Of a stretch of DNA of 64,000 nt, positions 1-12,330 are shown piece after piece. Within the stretch, counting starts at the first letter, position 1; the number at the start of each line of letters is the position of its first letter. The DNA is from Gnetum montanum (taxonomy: Eukaryota; Streptophyta; Gnetopsida; Gnetales; Gnetaceae), in contig MNCI01004050.1 in assembly GCA_015680685.1 (NCBI GenBank), positions 241,632 through 305,631 of the forward strand, in the 5' to 3' direction. A program made the position numbers and the translations under genes. The notes under the pieces are model-generated. The model was not told the DNA's origin. It searched no databases and saw only the letters and a program-made list of their open reading frames with translations.

Positions 1-318
1 GTTGATCAAGGAATCGGTTGCTCGTCGCACTTAGGCTAGATTAGACTTTCTTTTCCGTTTCCTCCTAGCTTAGCTTAGTTAATATTATTTTCCACTGCCT
101 TCAGGAGTAGCATAGATTAGGAACACATCATACACCTCACACTGGACTAAACCATACGTGACAAATATACAATACTAGTCCAAGTGGGAAGATAGCAAAC
201 TGTGACCTAAGGATAACTATCTAGGTGCCACAACTAATCCATCTGCGAAGTTCGATTGGATCACACATGCAATGCTCGTTTCGTATGGTTGAGTGTAGGG
301 GTACCTTGCCACTCATCA
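1..318 (+). repeat. LTR, family A, 3-prime part (cut by window edge)
   Basis: The stretch matches the end of the LTR at 63,100-63,913, including the TATGGTTGAGTGTAGGGGTA block and a terminal ACTCATCA. No primer-binding site follows (next bases CATACTAAC), so this is the downstream LTR of an element lying to the left, or a solo LTR. The other boundary is outside the window, so no target duplication can be tested. Confidence 0.85.
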
Positions 319-940
319 CATACTAACACTAACATGGCTGTTGATGTGGCTTTATTATGTCGTAGTACTTCTATTGCAAGTATTTGGCATTTTTCCCTTC
401 TCCAAGATCTTGTTAAATAAAGTTGTCAACTAAATGATCCATGTATCTTCCATAAAATTCCCTAACTCTATAATGATGTCATCTAGTCCTGTTTTTTTAC
501 CATTCTTTATCTTCATAAGTGCTTTGTTTACTTAAAAGGAATTTTCAAGCAAAGATGATGCCTTTATAAGTTAAAACTATTTGTTAATTTATAGCTTACA
601 CTCATAATCTCTCTGTTGATGCATAAATTTTGGACACATCAACTCTCAAGAAAAACTCGTTTGAGGAGACTATTGCCTAGGGCACCTCCCGTATGGGTAC
701 AAAAACCTAAGAATAGTATTAGCTAGAGAGGGCCATGTGACATTAAAAAAAGGTAATTAAACTAGAAAATGAGGAAATTTAAATAGGATAACTATTTTGA
801 ACTTCAAGGCTTCATGAAAATACAGGAGGTAACTAGAAAATTTAAACTTTTCCCTGGTCCTTGTTGTTGTTGCTGGTTCGTGCCATTTTGTCTCCTCGGA
901 TGCTGCTGTAGTTGACATTGCTCATAGTCTCTAAGAGAGG

Positions 941-941
<1 letters not shown>
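319..941. other. Intergenic, nothing recognised
   Basis: AT-rich sequence with no open frame, tRNA-like box or repeat that I recognise. It ends in the GA microsatellite. Confidence 0.5.

Positions 942-992
<51 letters not shown>
942..992. repeat. (GA)n microsatellite
   Basis: An almost pure run of GA dinucleotides, about 25 units. The serine-leucine ORFs read through it on the other strand are artefacts of the repeat. Confidence 0.95.
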
Positions 993-997
<5 letters not shown>

Positions 998-2380
998 CTG
1001 TTGTCTACTCGATGTGTTGTAGACATGTCATTTGCACCCTTTATTTCTTGGTGCTCATGCCACTCTATCTGCCATGTGTGCCATCGAAGAGAGGAGAGGC
1101 TGGACCCGAGCTTCCACTTGGAGCGCATACCTACTACTGTATGTGATTACCTAGAGAGACTACCTACTGCAGTGAATGCCATGTGCCCGCAGTTAGGGAT
1201 TGATGTGTCATATGCCTAGTCTACTGCGCATGCGCGTTGCCTCCGTCGTCGAAGAGAAAAATAGAACCTCATGCACCTCGTTGCTTGTAACGAGCAGTTG
1301 ATGCTGCTACTGCCATCACCGCCCATAGTTGGAAGAGAGGCTGCTAGCCATCATTCTCACAGTTACTATGGGTACTACCACCGTCATAGGTTCCTAGCTA
1401 CTGCTTAGGAAAGGGAAGGTCGGCCGTAGCTTGCCACGTGCCCCCCATTGCTACTAACGTGCTGCTATCTGCACATCTGCATCTACCACTACTACCTCAA
1501 GAGCTCACCTACCTATCACTCACCACATAGGAGGTTGTTGGCTGTAGTTGCCAGGTGTGATCGTTGCTGTCACAATCACCATTGTCACATGCCGTACCAG
1601 AGAGGGGAGAGGCTAGCTGATGATGATACACCAAAGAAAGAGAAACCATTGTCTACTAGTTTCCTCTAGAGAGGGGATTCCTCAATAGATGATCTACCTA
1701 CTGCCTGTTGCTCAGCCCCCCATTGGTGTTGAGAGTCCCTTGCTTCCCCTCGTAATCGTCTACAGTGTGCCTTGCTACTGCAAGAGAGAGAGGGAAGGCT
1801 GCAAGTGTTGCCCACCGTCTAGCACCACGTTGCTACGCTAGAGAGAAAGAAGGCCATGCCCCTTCTACCCCCATAATGTCTGCTCCTCCACTTTTATAGC
1901 CACTCGTTTGGGTGTTTAAATGTCCACATCCCACATTGGTTACGCCCACCACTTGGGCCGTTACGCAACTTTCGTAATGCTTAGGACCACCACGTTGTCA
2001 ATTATGCCACCATTGCACATAACTTCTGGAACCACTTAAACATAACTCCCACCATGTTCACCACCACCGTTGGTTACTTCTAATGTAACTTCTATAACGT
2101 ACGTAACTCTCAACACCACCACCATCAGTTACACCACCTCTATGGCTATTACATAACCCATGTTCTACACCAGCCAGGCTGTTACATCCATGCCATCATG
2201 ATGTGGCAACATAATCATTGCCACAAGCTTGCCATTATGAATTGGGTCCCAAGACGTGCTTGTACAAATTAACTTTCTTTGTGCTTGATGCTAGGGGATT
2301 AGACTTGTTAATCATGGCCCCATGCTTAGCATGGGCGATGTTGGCATCAACACTCTCTAACTTTCAATTTATAGTTTGTT
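993..2380. other. GC-richer tract of unknown origin
   Basis: Markedly richer in G and C than its flanks. Purine blocks of the type AGAGAGGAGAGGCT recur roughly every 100-150 bases up to about 1,860. From 1,920 to 2,190 short GTTAC/GTAAC and CACCACC motifs recur. Frames are broken by stops and none resembles a known protein. It may be an old tandem or retroelement-internal sequence; I cannot assign it. Confidence 0.35.
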
Positions 2381-2490
2381 GTGAGATGTTAACTTAGTGG
2401 TAAGACTCTTAATTTGGAAATTGCAAGTTGTAGGTTTAATTCCAATAGGTAGTGTTGAGTTATAAAACTTCTACTTAAGTTCTATAAAAG
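2381..2490 (+). mobile_element. tRNA-derived SINE copy
   Basis: Matches the SINE consensus seen at 18,704 and 20,773. An RNA polymerase III A-box-like TTAACTTAGTGGTAAGA is followed about 25 bases later by a B-box-like GTAGGTTTAATTCC, then the shared GTTGAGTTATAAAAC body. The 3-prime tail is poorly preserved. Confidence 0.65.
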
Positions 2491-4080
2491 TTTTCTTTTG
2501 GTTATATGTCATGGGGGTACAAATATAGTTTTAGTTTTGACAATCATCCCTACCTCCCTCTAAATTTCCATTGAAGAAATGTTTTAAAAAGGTGATGTTG
2601 GCAACCAAAGATAAAGAGTAGTTGTGTGAAGGAGTCATGTAACCTAATAAATGGATTATTTAAGAGAACATCTTTTATTCTAATTTTCGGCCAATTCACT
2701 AAAGTAGAAGCCTTAATTCAAAGGCAAACTACTTCTTAGTTATGTGTAATTAGCAAAGTAACTAAAGAGATCTCATCATTTGAAAGTTGAAATAGGTAGA
2801 TAGTTCAAGATTTCTCATGAAGAAAAAATATGCTAACTTTTCAATCAAAATAGCATTGAAGATGAATACTATATTTTCCTAGAATATCCTGCATTTGAAT
2901 ACATTAGACATAAACTTAATATTACAGTTACCAATTAAGCTGAATTGTTCCAAATACTGTTAAGAACACTTGTAACTTTCTTAATAATATTTTCAGAACT
3001 CTTAGCATATATATTTTTACATTATCCAATAAATTTAAAGTTTGTTACAAAGTAGTAAAATTTCAATTTTAATTAATAATGCCGGCCTTAAGGACAACTC
3101 TAGTTAGTTTGTCAAAAAAGAAACGCACTCCATTCTCATACAAAGAAAGCAACACACTTAAGACATTGGGATAAAAACTCGAGGCAAAGAGATCAACAAA
3201 ATCAAGGCAAAGATATCAGCTCCAACTCATAATATGCCGTGAAGGGCTTTTATTCTAAGATTTCAATGTTGTCCCACATAAAAGCACGATGATTACATGC
3301 TTACGCTTCTGCAGCGTTCTTTAGAATTCAGAGCTCTGCAAACAAGGATTTCCTTGTAACCAACCCGTATTTGCTACCTACCCAAAGAAGAACGGTGATG
3401 TTAGTACTCTCTAAGGAATGTCGTGGAGGTTTCAGATTACTTCGTGACATTCCTGTCGAGAAGATGGAAGGGGATACAACGTAGCAAGACGAGAATCCCC
3501 AAGGAAAGCGCGCTGGGTCAAAAATCTGTAACAGCGACTAAGACGCTACCCTACACTAACACCAAAGTCTCTTCAAGAATTGGGGGGGGTGAAGCCATGC
3601 GGATATTCGCCAGAATCCGCCAAAACCCCCCGACCAGAAACGCACAGTTACTTGCATGAGAACTGTGCATGGTAATGAGGCACGTTGTCCACAACCGAGA
3701 TAAAAGGCGTCGCAACTCGCCAGTCTCGGTCTCCCTAATCATGTTGATACGTGGTCGATTCCATTATTAAAGTATCGCACGGCAAATGAATTTCTTTTTG
3801 TCAAGCTACAGTGTCAGGCACAACGACAGGGCGAAGCCCAGCAGGATGATAGGCCCATCATGACCTCGACCTGGGGCTGGAAATGGAGCTGCAAATGGAG
3901 CTGGACCAGTGTTAGGGTAACAACATTGCACAGCAAGCAAGCCCAGCCACGACCCCAAAGCCTACCGCGACATGTGAACCACACTCAACCAAACTGCACC
4001 ACCGCACAAGACATAACCTCCACAACACGCATATTATGTTTCGTTCTGCTTAATTAAGTCCGCCTGAACTAGCCTGCGCG
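2491..4080. other. Intergenic / upstream flank of the NAC gene
   Basis: AT-rich to about 3,300 and then close to base-balanced, as expected near a gene. No convincing coding sequence; the open frames at 3,423-3,659 and 3,860-4,057 lack recognisable domains. Distal promoter elements may lie here but none can be named from sequence alone. Confidence 0.4.
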
Positions 4081-5087
4081 GCCCCACAATAATGATTCCG
4101 GGTTTTCTGAACTCCCCCGCTCTCTCCTTCTTACCTTTCCCTTTCCCCTCCGCCGGGATTTCCTGTTTCTTATTCTATGACGTATTATGTCGTAATAATA
4201 ATAATAATAATAATACTTTACGGCTGCTGGGATGGGTATCATTCTTGCGAGCCTTTTATTTGCTTTGGCTTCTAAAATTTTCTTCTACGGATGGGATAAT
4301 CGATGCCTTGCGGGTGAAGACACGGATTCTCCCTTTCTCTGCGTTCCTCATTCTCATCTGTCATGATGACCTCTCCAGTGGCGGATGGTTCGCCTTCAAC
4401 CAACAATACCCACCCTCTTCCTCATCTGTGTGATAAGCAAGCCAGCAATTGATTGAATTCTCTTGCCCGCCGCCTCGCCTCGCTACCATAATTCATGGAT
4501 TGGGAGGCAAGCCGCGGCACTTCTTGTTGCTCTCGGGCCACTGCAGCAGCAGCCTGAGAAGGGCAGACTTGTCTGGTGTTTCTGCAGTGTCGTCTGAAAG
4601 CCGGTTCGTTCTACTTCTGCTTGCTTGCGCCGATACAAGTTGCAGTAACTAGCTAAGAATTGGTTTCCTTTCTTTTTTCTGGATCCTGCATCGGGATTTC
4701 TGCCCAAATAGCAACAATTTCCATACTTTATTGGATGTCTGTCCATGCTTTTCCTTTTTGGTTTATCGATAGCTACCTCCCGTTCCTTGAAAAATCAATC
4801 ATGTAATTGTCCTGAAAATTTCAGACGTCGTGAACCACAGAATTCCGCAACTGCGCATGCCTTCTCAGAATTGTTTTTATTATGTCTTCTGTGCTGCTGC
4901 AGATCATCCTTCGCGTGTGTTTCTTACTTACTTTTCGTGATTCCAACTTCCTGTAGAACACCCGTGAAGCACTGAAACAATAACGTGGATTTGGATCGCG
5001 CGCTCTTGTGCGTCGCTTCGACTGAGAAGGGTTGTGAGGAGGAAGGATTTATGATCTAGGACCTTATGATACAGAAGGGAACGGTTA
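4081..5087 (+). promoter_or_regulatory. Probable proximal promoter and 5-prime UTR of the NAC gene
   Basis: A pyrimidine-rich stretch (4,110-4,160) and an (AAT)n microsatellite (4,193-4,215) precede the NAC start codon. Pyrimidine-rich leaders are common in plant 5-prime UTRs, so transcription may begin near 4,090-4,160; this is inference. The 113-codon frame at 4,092-4,433 reads through the microsatellite and has no domain. If transcribed it would be an upstream ORF rather than a gene. A UTR intron cannot be excluded. Confidence 0.4.
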
Positions 5088-8000
5088 ATGGCAGACACAG
5101 TATTGCATAGCAGATCGGGAAAGGAGAAGAAGGATAATACATCTAACTCTGGCGTGGTGAGCCTGATCGATGCCAAGATAATCGAGGAACATCACATAGG
5201 CGGATCCAAGCCTTGTCCCAGATGCGGTCACAAACTTACGTCGAAGGAGGTTCAATTTTCATCTCTAGCATACAAACCCTAGGCATAGCTGGACTGGTTT
5301 ACTTGCCGTTTTGTATCTATGAGCTTAGATTATTTTGTAACACATAACATCTATTTACGTCTGCGAGCTTGAATTATTTGTTATTCTATATGTATCATGA
5401 GCATGTTTATTTGTTAGATTACGCTAGAGGGTATATTGACGGTTTCGTTGGGGAAGCAGGACTGGCCGGGGCTGCCTGCTGGCGTGAAATTTGATCCCAC
5501 GGATCAGGAGCTTCTAGAGCATCTGGAAGCCAAAGTGGGTCTCAACGGACGGAAAGCACATCCTTTGATTGATGAGTTCATTCCAACGTTGGAAGGCGAA
5601 GAAGGGATTTGCTACACCCATCCTGAAAAGCTTCCAGGTGTGTAAACTCATCAATTTATTTCCTTAAGAGAGAAAAAAACATATTCCAATCATTACGACT
5701 GCAATCCACTCACACAAGCTAAGCAAAATATGCACGCCTTTAAAGGTATTTGATTGCATATATTTCTGCATTATTGTTCTCTCCTTCAAACGCACGCCTG
5801 ATGACTAATTTTCTATGACCACTTGACTTGTAAATGCTGGCAGAGTTGCTAAATTTTTTGCATTCTGACACCATCATTCTCCATATTGTTTGATATTGCA
5901 GGTGTGACAAAAGACGGGCACAGCAGGCATTTTTTTCACAGGCCATCCAAGGCATACACAACCGGGACGCGAAAGCGCAGGAAAATCCAGTCTGAGTGCG
6001 ATCTACAGGGCGGGGAAACGCGTTGGCACAAAACAGGCAAGACAAGGCCAGTGCTGCTAAACGGCAAGCAGAAAGGATGCAAAAAGATTCTTGTTCTGTA
6101 CACGAATTTTGGAAAGCAACGCAAACCAGAGAAGACGAACTGGGTGATGCACCAGTATCACCTTGGCAGTCAGGAAGACGAGAAGGAAGGTGAGCTTGTT
6201 GTGTCCAAAGTTTTCTACCAGACCCAGCCCAGGCAGTGCAGCTGGGAAAGATTTCCGATTGCTACTGTTGACCAAGCTCTGCAGCACGCATCCTCCTCAT
6301 CAAGACTGACCATTGAACGGGCGGATACCGGAGCAACTGCCACAACAATAGCAACGACGACAACCCCTTCTGCGCTCCATCCGCTCAGCGGCAACAGCGA
6401 TCGGGAAAGATTTTCCTCATTCTCCGGTTTATGCCAGCGGAGCCTTGACGAAGTAAGTTCATTGATTCCATCTATGAAATAACTTTTGAGTAAAGATGCC
6501 ACTCCACCTGGCACGGCAGCTAAGCTGCGACTTCCATTTATTCAACGTTTCCAAGAAAGTAGCTGCTCTGCCGACAACGCTTCCGCGTCCATTATTGCAA
6601 ATCATCTGACCAAAAGCAGAAGCGGCGCAGAAGATAAAAGCAAGCGCGAAAGCAGATTGATTTTCGCGCGTTTCGGTGAAAATAAAACCAGACAGGAATG
6701 CAGAATTGCAGATTACTACTTCTGCGTCTCGGAGATGCAATAAGTTTCGAGGAATAAAGGTTGCCACGCCTCTGGTGGAACGTTCACTTGTATGCTTTTG
6801 GCAAGCTAAGCGTACGCTTTGCTTTTGTTCGTAAACAATAAGTGCGTCCTCAAAATGCTAAGTTTACTGTATTATCCTCTAACAAGCGTCTGCACTACAA
6901 TTCATTCTCAGGGAGAAGGCAGAGTCAGTGAGAATATTAGGTTTTCTCTGCACTTTACGTGCGTTTTCCATTTTGCAATAATGGAGCCTAGCTAGATCGT
7001 AGTCCAGTATTTTGGAGTTAGAGTTTTATTGTTCTGATATCATTCGCGGCGAATTTTGCCTTGATGAGCACTAGTTTAACCGTTAACGCATGTTTCTTTA
7101 GGACAAAATTTTTTTATCCTTGAAATTAAATGACTAAATAAATATCGCTTACTTACCTGGCTAGCTGCCCATCGAGGTTATAACTTTGGCGCAAAATTGC
7201 CAGCTTTTCGGCCTTATTTGTGGAACAGAAGCCACACAAAGGAGTCCCGTAATGAAAACTGTGGGAGTCCTTTGAAGTTCTTAAAACTGAAAAACAAGAT
7301 AACGTAAATTCAAACTACTTTAGAAAAGAAAAATAACAGAACCAGAAGCTCACGCGGATTGCAATTTTTGCAATTGTAATGTAAGGTTCAATTTGCCTTG
7401 GCAAAAACCTGAATATTTGTTTTTTTCCCAGCAAGATGCTTTCAGGTACGAACACGAAATTTGAAGTTGTTCGACGCCTTTATCAAAAGCTATATATTCC
7501 ATTTCCACAAGAATTCCTCTAAAGTTGCCTAGAACGGATAACAGGCCGAGTTCCCTAGGCACATCTGCAGACACAAGACATCTTTTACGTCAAAGTTTGC
7601 AGCATATAGACCAAACTCCTCTAAATTTCCAAAGCCATTCAAAATAAACAGAAAAGGCTGTGAATGCACGAATCTTAATCACTGCTTGCGTACATGCTTA
7701 TGCTTTCTTTATTTTGGCCTTTACGACTCTAAACTGCATCACATTCATGCCGCGTTTTTGCAGGGAATCTCTGAAAGCAGTTCGCGCTGCACTCCACATT
7801 CGTGCGAGGATGGACAACAGCAAGATGACGACGAGCAAAGCCAAAGGTCGCTGGTGAGAACCTTCCCGAAGTGTCTGGAAGGCAACATCGCAGGGAAAGC
7901 GGCGGCCAGAGCCACTTCACTCGAAGATATTTTCGAAATCAAGGAGGTATCATCAGCACGAAGTTTTCTATAATTCGTCTTCTATGTCCATTTATTCTCG

Positions 8001-8289
8001 ATTTAGTGATTTACAAGGATATAGTCAAAAAAAATGATAGAATTAAGATATTTTCGAAATCAAGGAGGTATCATCAGCACGAAGTTTTGTGTAATTCGTC
8101 TTCTATGTTCATTTATTCTCGATTTAGTGATTTACAACGATATAGTCCAAAAAAATGGTAGAATTGAGTAAAATAACGTAATTCTATTTACGTAACGTAA
8201 CTTCCTTACAGGCAGGTACCTCGACTTTTGTAAATGCTCAAGAAGTCGAGTGGATGAATTACAGCACACATTATTGGCCAAATCCATGA
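5088..8289 (+). CDS. NAC075-like: NAC-domain transcription factor, SND2/SND3/NAC075 subgroup
   Basis: Plant-specific DNA-binding regulator acting in the nucleus; angiosperm relatives of this subgroup control secondary-wall and vascular genes. Exons, all with GT-AG introns and continuous phase: 5,088-5,249, 5,460-5,637, 5,902-6,452, 7,764-7,946, 8,212-8,289, giving 383 residues. Residues 43-50 carry the CPRCGHKL motif typical of this subgroup. The NAC domain spans about 55-225, with [71 protein letters not shown] and [12 protein letters not shown]. Exon 4 is acidic and Q/D-rich; the protein ends in [12 protein letters not shown]. The start is chosen because an in-frame stop lies just upstream (5,067) and no earlier ATG is available. 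No break is seen. The first three exons are very secure. The last two rest on splice signals and phase, and the exon 5 acceptor could alternatively be four bases downstream, which would give a shorter end. Confidence 0.9.
7925..8166 (+). repeat. 121-bp tandem duplication across the exon 4 / intron 4 junction
   Basis: Two adjacent copies with a 121-base period, differing at about seven positions. Each contains the last coding bases of exon 4 (TTTCGAAATCAAGGAG) and the splice donor GTATCATC. Use of the second donor would add 121 bases and soon reach a stop. The first donor keeps the frame into exon 5, so I use it in the gene model. Confidence 0.9.
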
Positions 8290-9270
8290 GACATTGGACC
8301 CATGAGTTCATCAGAAACAACTAAGGAATCAGTGTCTTCTCTGACGGATCACAAACAAGTATTTGCGATCACCGAAACCAGACTCTCCAGGCCTGCCGGA
8401 GAACGGAATTTTAGCCTCGATGCATGACTTCTCGCTCTATGTATGTATATCTGCATGTGATAGAATTCTTATGCATTCGCTGTGATATATGCATGTTTAT
8501 CCTTGTTAACAGAAAATCTAATGACTGTATGTGGACTGGGTATTACTATTTTTTAAAATCAAATGGAATTTTACCCTGATTATGCTAAGGCTCAGACTAT
8601 TTCTGCGGAATTTTGTTAAGAGCACGTTTATTTTAAACGGAAACGAAAATTTTCAGTGACACCCTTTGTATCCATTGAATTATTTCACAGAATGTAATGT
8701 TCATGCTACGAAAAATTACAGAAAGTACAATGTTGCATGGTGATTTCAGACAACAATTTTAATACTTCGAACAATTTTCGCAGAAACGAAACTTCACTGT
8801 CCAGAAAGTTGCAACGAGCCTATTTAATTTTCTTTATTTATTTTTATCTGAACATGTATTGCGTGCAAGCAAATTATAATTATTTGCTAAAATTGGAGCT
8901 TTCCGAGAATAAATAATAAAGGTGACCAAAAATATTTTCATTGGAACTGCGGCGCTAAGCGTGTGCAATTTTTTACAATGTTTCTCAGCGGATGATTAAA
9001 TAAGCAAGTATTTCTTAAAAAGAACGTCAGCATGCTCTCAATTTTATCCTTCAACCAGGAAAAAGAAATTTTACGTGTTAAAATCTATGCATAAATATTG
9101 TTTTCTCATCTCTTTGGCAGAACAAGGATTTTAAAAATTTGTTACAAATTTTTATTGCCTTCTTATTGGACAGTATAGATTATGTTTTTCTTTAAAAAAT
9201 AAAAGGAAAAATGCTTTAGTAGAGTAACAGGAAGATGCTTTCTCTCACGTTATTTGAAACTTAGTGGGTT
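8290..9270 (+). other. NAC 3-prime UTR and downstream flank
   Basis: Non-coding and increasingly AT-rich. An overlapping AATAAATAATAAA at 8,908-8,920 is a possible poly(A) signal, though it is far from the stop codon and nearer, weaker signals may be used. Nothing else recognised. Confidence 0.4.
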
Positions 9271-9415
9271 GGGGCCCTGTTGGAACTCAAAATAATTCAA
9301 ACATAGGTATACTCTAAGATATATAGTCTAATTTGAACTTTATAATTCAGCATGGCCTACCAAAATCGAACCCATAACTTAGAATTTCCAAAGCAATAGT
9401 CTTATCACTAGGCTA
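9271..9415 (-). mobile_element. tRNA-derived SINE copy
   Basis: On the minus strand it reads GGTATTAGCCTAGTGATAAG (A-box region), then ATGGGTTCGATTTT (B-box region), then the shared TTATAAAGTTC and ACTATATATCTTAG body. It is near full length and ends in a GGGCCCC tail like the copy at 20,773. No clear target duplication. Confidence 0.8.
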
Positions 9416-10498
9416 ATACCTTTACTAAAAGTGAAATTTTTTAGTTACCTCCACTAAGACCCCTTGGCTCTATTAGACTTGTTTCAGAATTTCTTTTTAT
9501 GGAATTTTTTAAGAATTTATAACTCAGTGCTCAATGAAATTAAACTTGTGAGGTGGGGTGAACTAGAATTTAAGATTTTCATGAATAACTAAATAGATAA
9601 GTTTAGTTCCATTAGAATATATGAAGGTTAGAATTTTTTTCAATATATCTAAATGTTCATTAATGATGTGGTTGTAAAAATTCAAACTCAAAAGAAACAC
9701 CTTCCACGAATCCCAGTTCATTTTAGGGTTGTCTTAAATATTATGCATGCTCTATACTTATATGTTTAGGTATGGACATCCCAAAGAAAATGTACTATCA
9801 CCTTGTTCAACCATGTTTGTTACCCAATTGTAAAGCTTGCAACCATGATTTCTAGTGGTATAATGGAGATACTACTACATGTGCAAAAGCTTTTTTATTA
9901 CACGGACTTAATGTGAATGCTCAAACTCTAGAACTGGCAACCTCTTTATAATAAGATGATGAGCTAACTCTTGGGCCACCTATCACTCACATTGGGGTTC
10001 TAGTTCCATAAAAATTCAACCTTTTCATCATTTAATTCAATTTTACCAATAGATACTTGTTAGGCCTTTAGTATACCGATCAACCAAAGTTTATAATGAT
10101 GGTGGTAAACTAAAATAGTTTAACCATAGGTACACATGTCCCAAAACATATATCCAAGATGATATTTTAGAAGAACTTAACAAAACATAATGTCATTCAA
10201 TAAAAATGATAGTTTTACAAGGAAAAAACTTGGATTCAAAAATAGAATATTCAAAGCCATGATCTAAATTTAAGACTCAAGGAATTTAAGGGAGTAATTA
10301 GAGAGAAGGCCCTTAAGAACAAGTAGAAACACATAATTAAAAAATTGTATGTAGCAACTAATTTTCATGAAGGTTATTTAAAATTGAATTATTCAAGTTA
10401 AAGGATTTTCAACTACTAAAGACATTGAAACCAATTGTTGATTTTGGGATGGGGATGGGACCTAGACTCCAAATATTTCATTAGTAATTTATAAACGA
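9416..10498. other. Intergenic, with one possible SINE head
   Basis: AT-rich and non-coding. Around 9,890-9,985 the minus strand has tRNA-like spacing (GGCCCAAGAGTTAGCTCATC followed by CTAGAGTTTGAGC), which may be a second, older SINE type. Otherwise nothing recognised. Confidence 0.3.
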
Positions 10499-10545
10499 AT
10501 GAGGTGTTAACCTAGTGGTAAGACTTATAATTTGGTAACTTCTAT
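10499..10545 (+). mobile_element. SINE 5-prime fragment
   Basis: GAGGTGTTAACCTAGTGGTAAGA matches the A-box head of the SINE family and is followed by AATTTGGTAACTTC; homology then stops. A weaker relative (ATGAGGTTTTAGCCTAG) lies at about 10,667. Confidence 0.6.
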
Positions 10546-10799
10546 ATATTCTCTATTTATCAGACACTTAATTTGCTAAATTGAAAGAGATGCTTAATAA
10601 GATTCAATGTCTTGGGTAAGGCTTAGGGGTCCTTTTAGTAAGAATTCCATATTTCATAAATTAAGAATGAGGTTTTAGCCTAGTTGTAATTCAGTACTTG
10701 GTTGTGTGAAAGGGTGAGGTTTGGTGGTATTTATAAGCCTTAAATGTAATGGGAGGGATATTTTACCTTAAGAAAGATCCATATTTAGTGTACAAGCTA

Positions 10800-10870
10800 G
10801 TGATAGGTAGCTCAAGTAGCTTATTGTCTTGTTATGCAAGAGGCTATGAGTTTGAGTTACACTTAATGCA
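10800..10870 (+). mobile_element. Possible second-type SINE head
   Basis: GATAGGTAGCTCAAGTAGCTT followed about 30 bases later by ATGAGTTTGAGTTAC has the order and spacing of polymerase III A and B boxes. It differs from the main SINE family here. Weak support. Confidence 0.35.
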
Positions 10871-10929
10871 TTATTATATTCATCGATAATTCTTCTAAAT
10901 TATCATGTTGCTTGTGAAATTGAAAATGA

Positions 10930-12330
10930 AACTTAAATTAAAATTTTATTAAGTTTATAGACCCTCTAGATCTATTGGACAATATAAATATATCTGCTAC
11001 AAGTTTGGAAAGCATTATTTAAAAAATTACCAAGTATTCTTATTAACACTTGAAACAAATCAACCAAATTTGCAACTGTAATATTCCATTTTTGTCTTAA
11101 TGTGCTCCAATGTAGAACATTGTAGAAAAAATTAGTATTCATCTTAAATACTATTTCTATTGTACAACTAGTGTGCTCATTCTTCATAATGAATTTTGTC
11201 CCATTTACCTATTTCAACTCTCAATGATGAGCTCTTATTTGTGCTCTGCTAATTGTGTAGCCTAACAGATGAGGAATATAGATAAATAATTTGCCTTTGA
11301 AGTAAGGTCTTTGATACTATTCAAATAGAACTATTTTTTGTCTTCTACATTTTCCTGTAATTCTTGATATAGTGCTTGTTTTATGAAATTACAAACTTTT
11401 TTGGGATTAAAATAAAGAATATAATCTGGAATATTCCATTTATTAAGCCATAGAACTCCATCATGAAGCCATCCTTTATCATGGGTTTTCATCATTACTT
11501 TTTTGGACTATTTATCCAATGAAGATGCAAAGATATTATAAGTGTAGGCTATAAACTAAAAAATAGCTTCAATCTCTAATAGCATAATATAATATTGTGT
11601 TTGTCTCTCCACTTTAAATTCATTAAGCCAAAAAAACTTATGAATTTCTTCTATTTGTTTCCAATATTTATATGCTAGAGTAGGATCCCATGCAATATAC
11701 CCATAAAGAATAGTAGGTTAAATAATGACATGATAAAGTTGTTTTTAGATATCCCAAGATAGAATAGATTCATTTGTATATTTACTTTTTCAAGCCAATA
11801 AGGCTTTCATACCACTTGCAACTTTTTGAGTAATGCATTGATTCCATTTGTAATCTAAGGAGTATTCTAGACCAAGATATTTGTAAAAGGAAATTATGTT
11901 CACATGTTCATCTACTAAAGTAAAATTGTACACCTTATTTCACGGCCAAAATCATAATTTTTATCTGTTGGACATTAACTTTCATCCTTGAATACTAACA
12001 AAAATCATTAAGAGTATTAAGCATTTGGTACAACCCTTCCATTGAATTTGAAATTAAGGCAACATCATTAGCAAAGAGTCAGAGTCTAATAGGACTGTTC
12101 CAATTGTAATTGCAAAATGAGTTAGTATTTTATGCATGTACTCTTCGGGTTAATCAATAAAAAGACCAAATAAAGTAGGAGAAAGATAACATCCTTGTTT
12201 CACACCAACAAAACTATTAAATAAAATTATTTCTTTTCAATTTGTAAAATGATTGCATATCTCTTTGTAAAGTTTTTGGGATGTACTTGCAATCATTTTT
12301 TTCATGTTCCAACAACCCCTCCTCATATTT
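10930..12330 (-). pseudogene. RTE-like non-LTR retrotransposon, RT C-terminal half and 3-prime region
   Basis: Reading the minus strand gives a decayed reverse transcriptase: GVKQGCYLSPTLFGLF, the active-site block FANDVAL, VNVQ, FYKYLGLEYSLDYKWNQ and ILYGYIAWD in that order. This is the order of RT motifs in RTE-type LINEs. The catalytic YADD-type box reads FAND (12,061-12,075), so one aspartate is lost. Several stops and frame changes interrupt it. A second copy of its downstream half lies at 21,180-22,110. The endonuclease and N-terminal RT are missing. The RTE versus other LINE assignment is from motif spacing only. Confidence 0.75.

Noticed and set aside
804-998. Serine-leucine repeat ORFs on the minus strand
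   Set aside because: Pure translation of the GA/CT microsatellite.
4092-4433. 113-codon open frame upstream of the NAC gene
   Set aside because: Runs through an (AAT)n microsatellite and pyrimidine tract, has no domain and lies in the probable 5-prime UTR.
6486-6743. 85-codon open frame inside intron 3 of the NAC gene
   Set aside because: Lies between a good GTAAGT donor and the exon 4 acceptor, with no NAC-family similarity; treated as intron.
8215-8232. Alternative exon 5 acceptor four bases downstream
   Set aside because: It would give only five residues before a stop; the upstream AG yields a longer, more family-like end.
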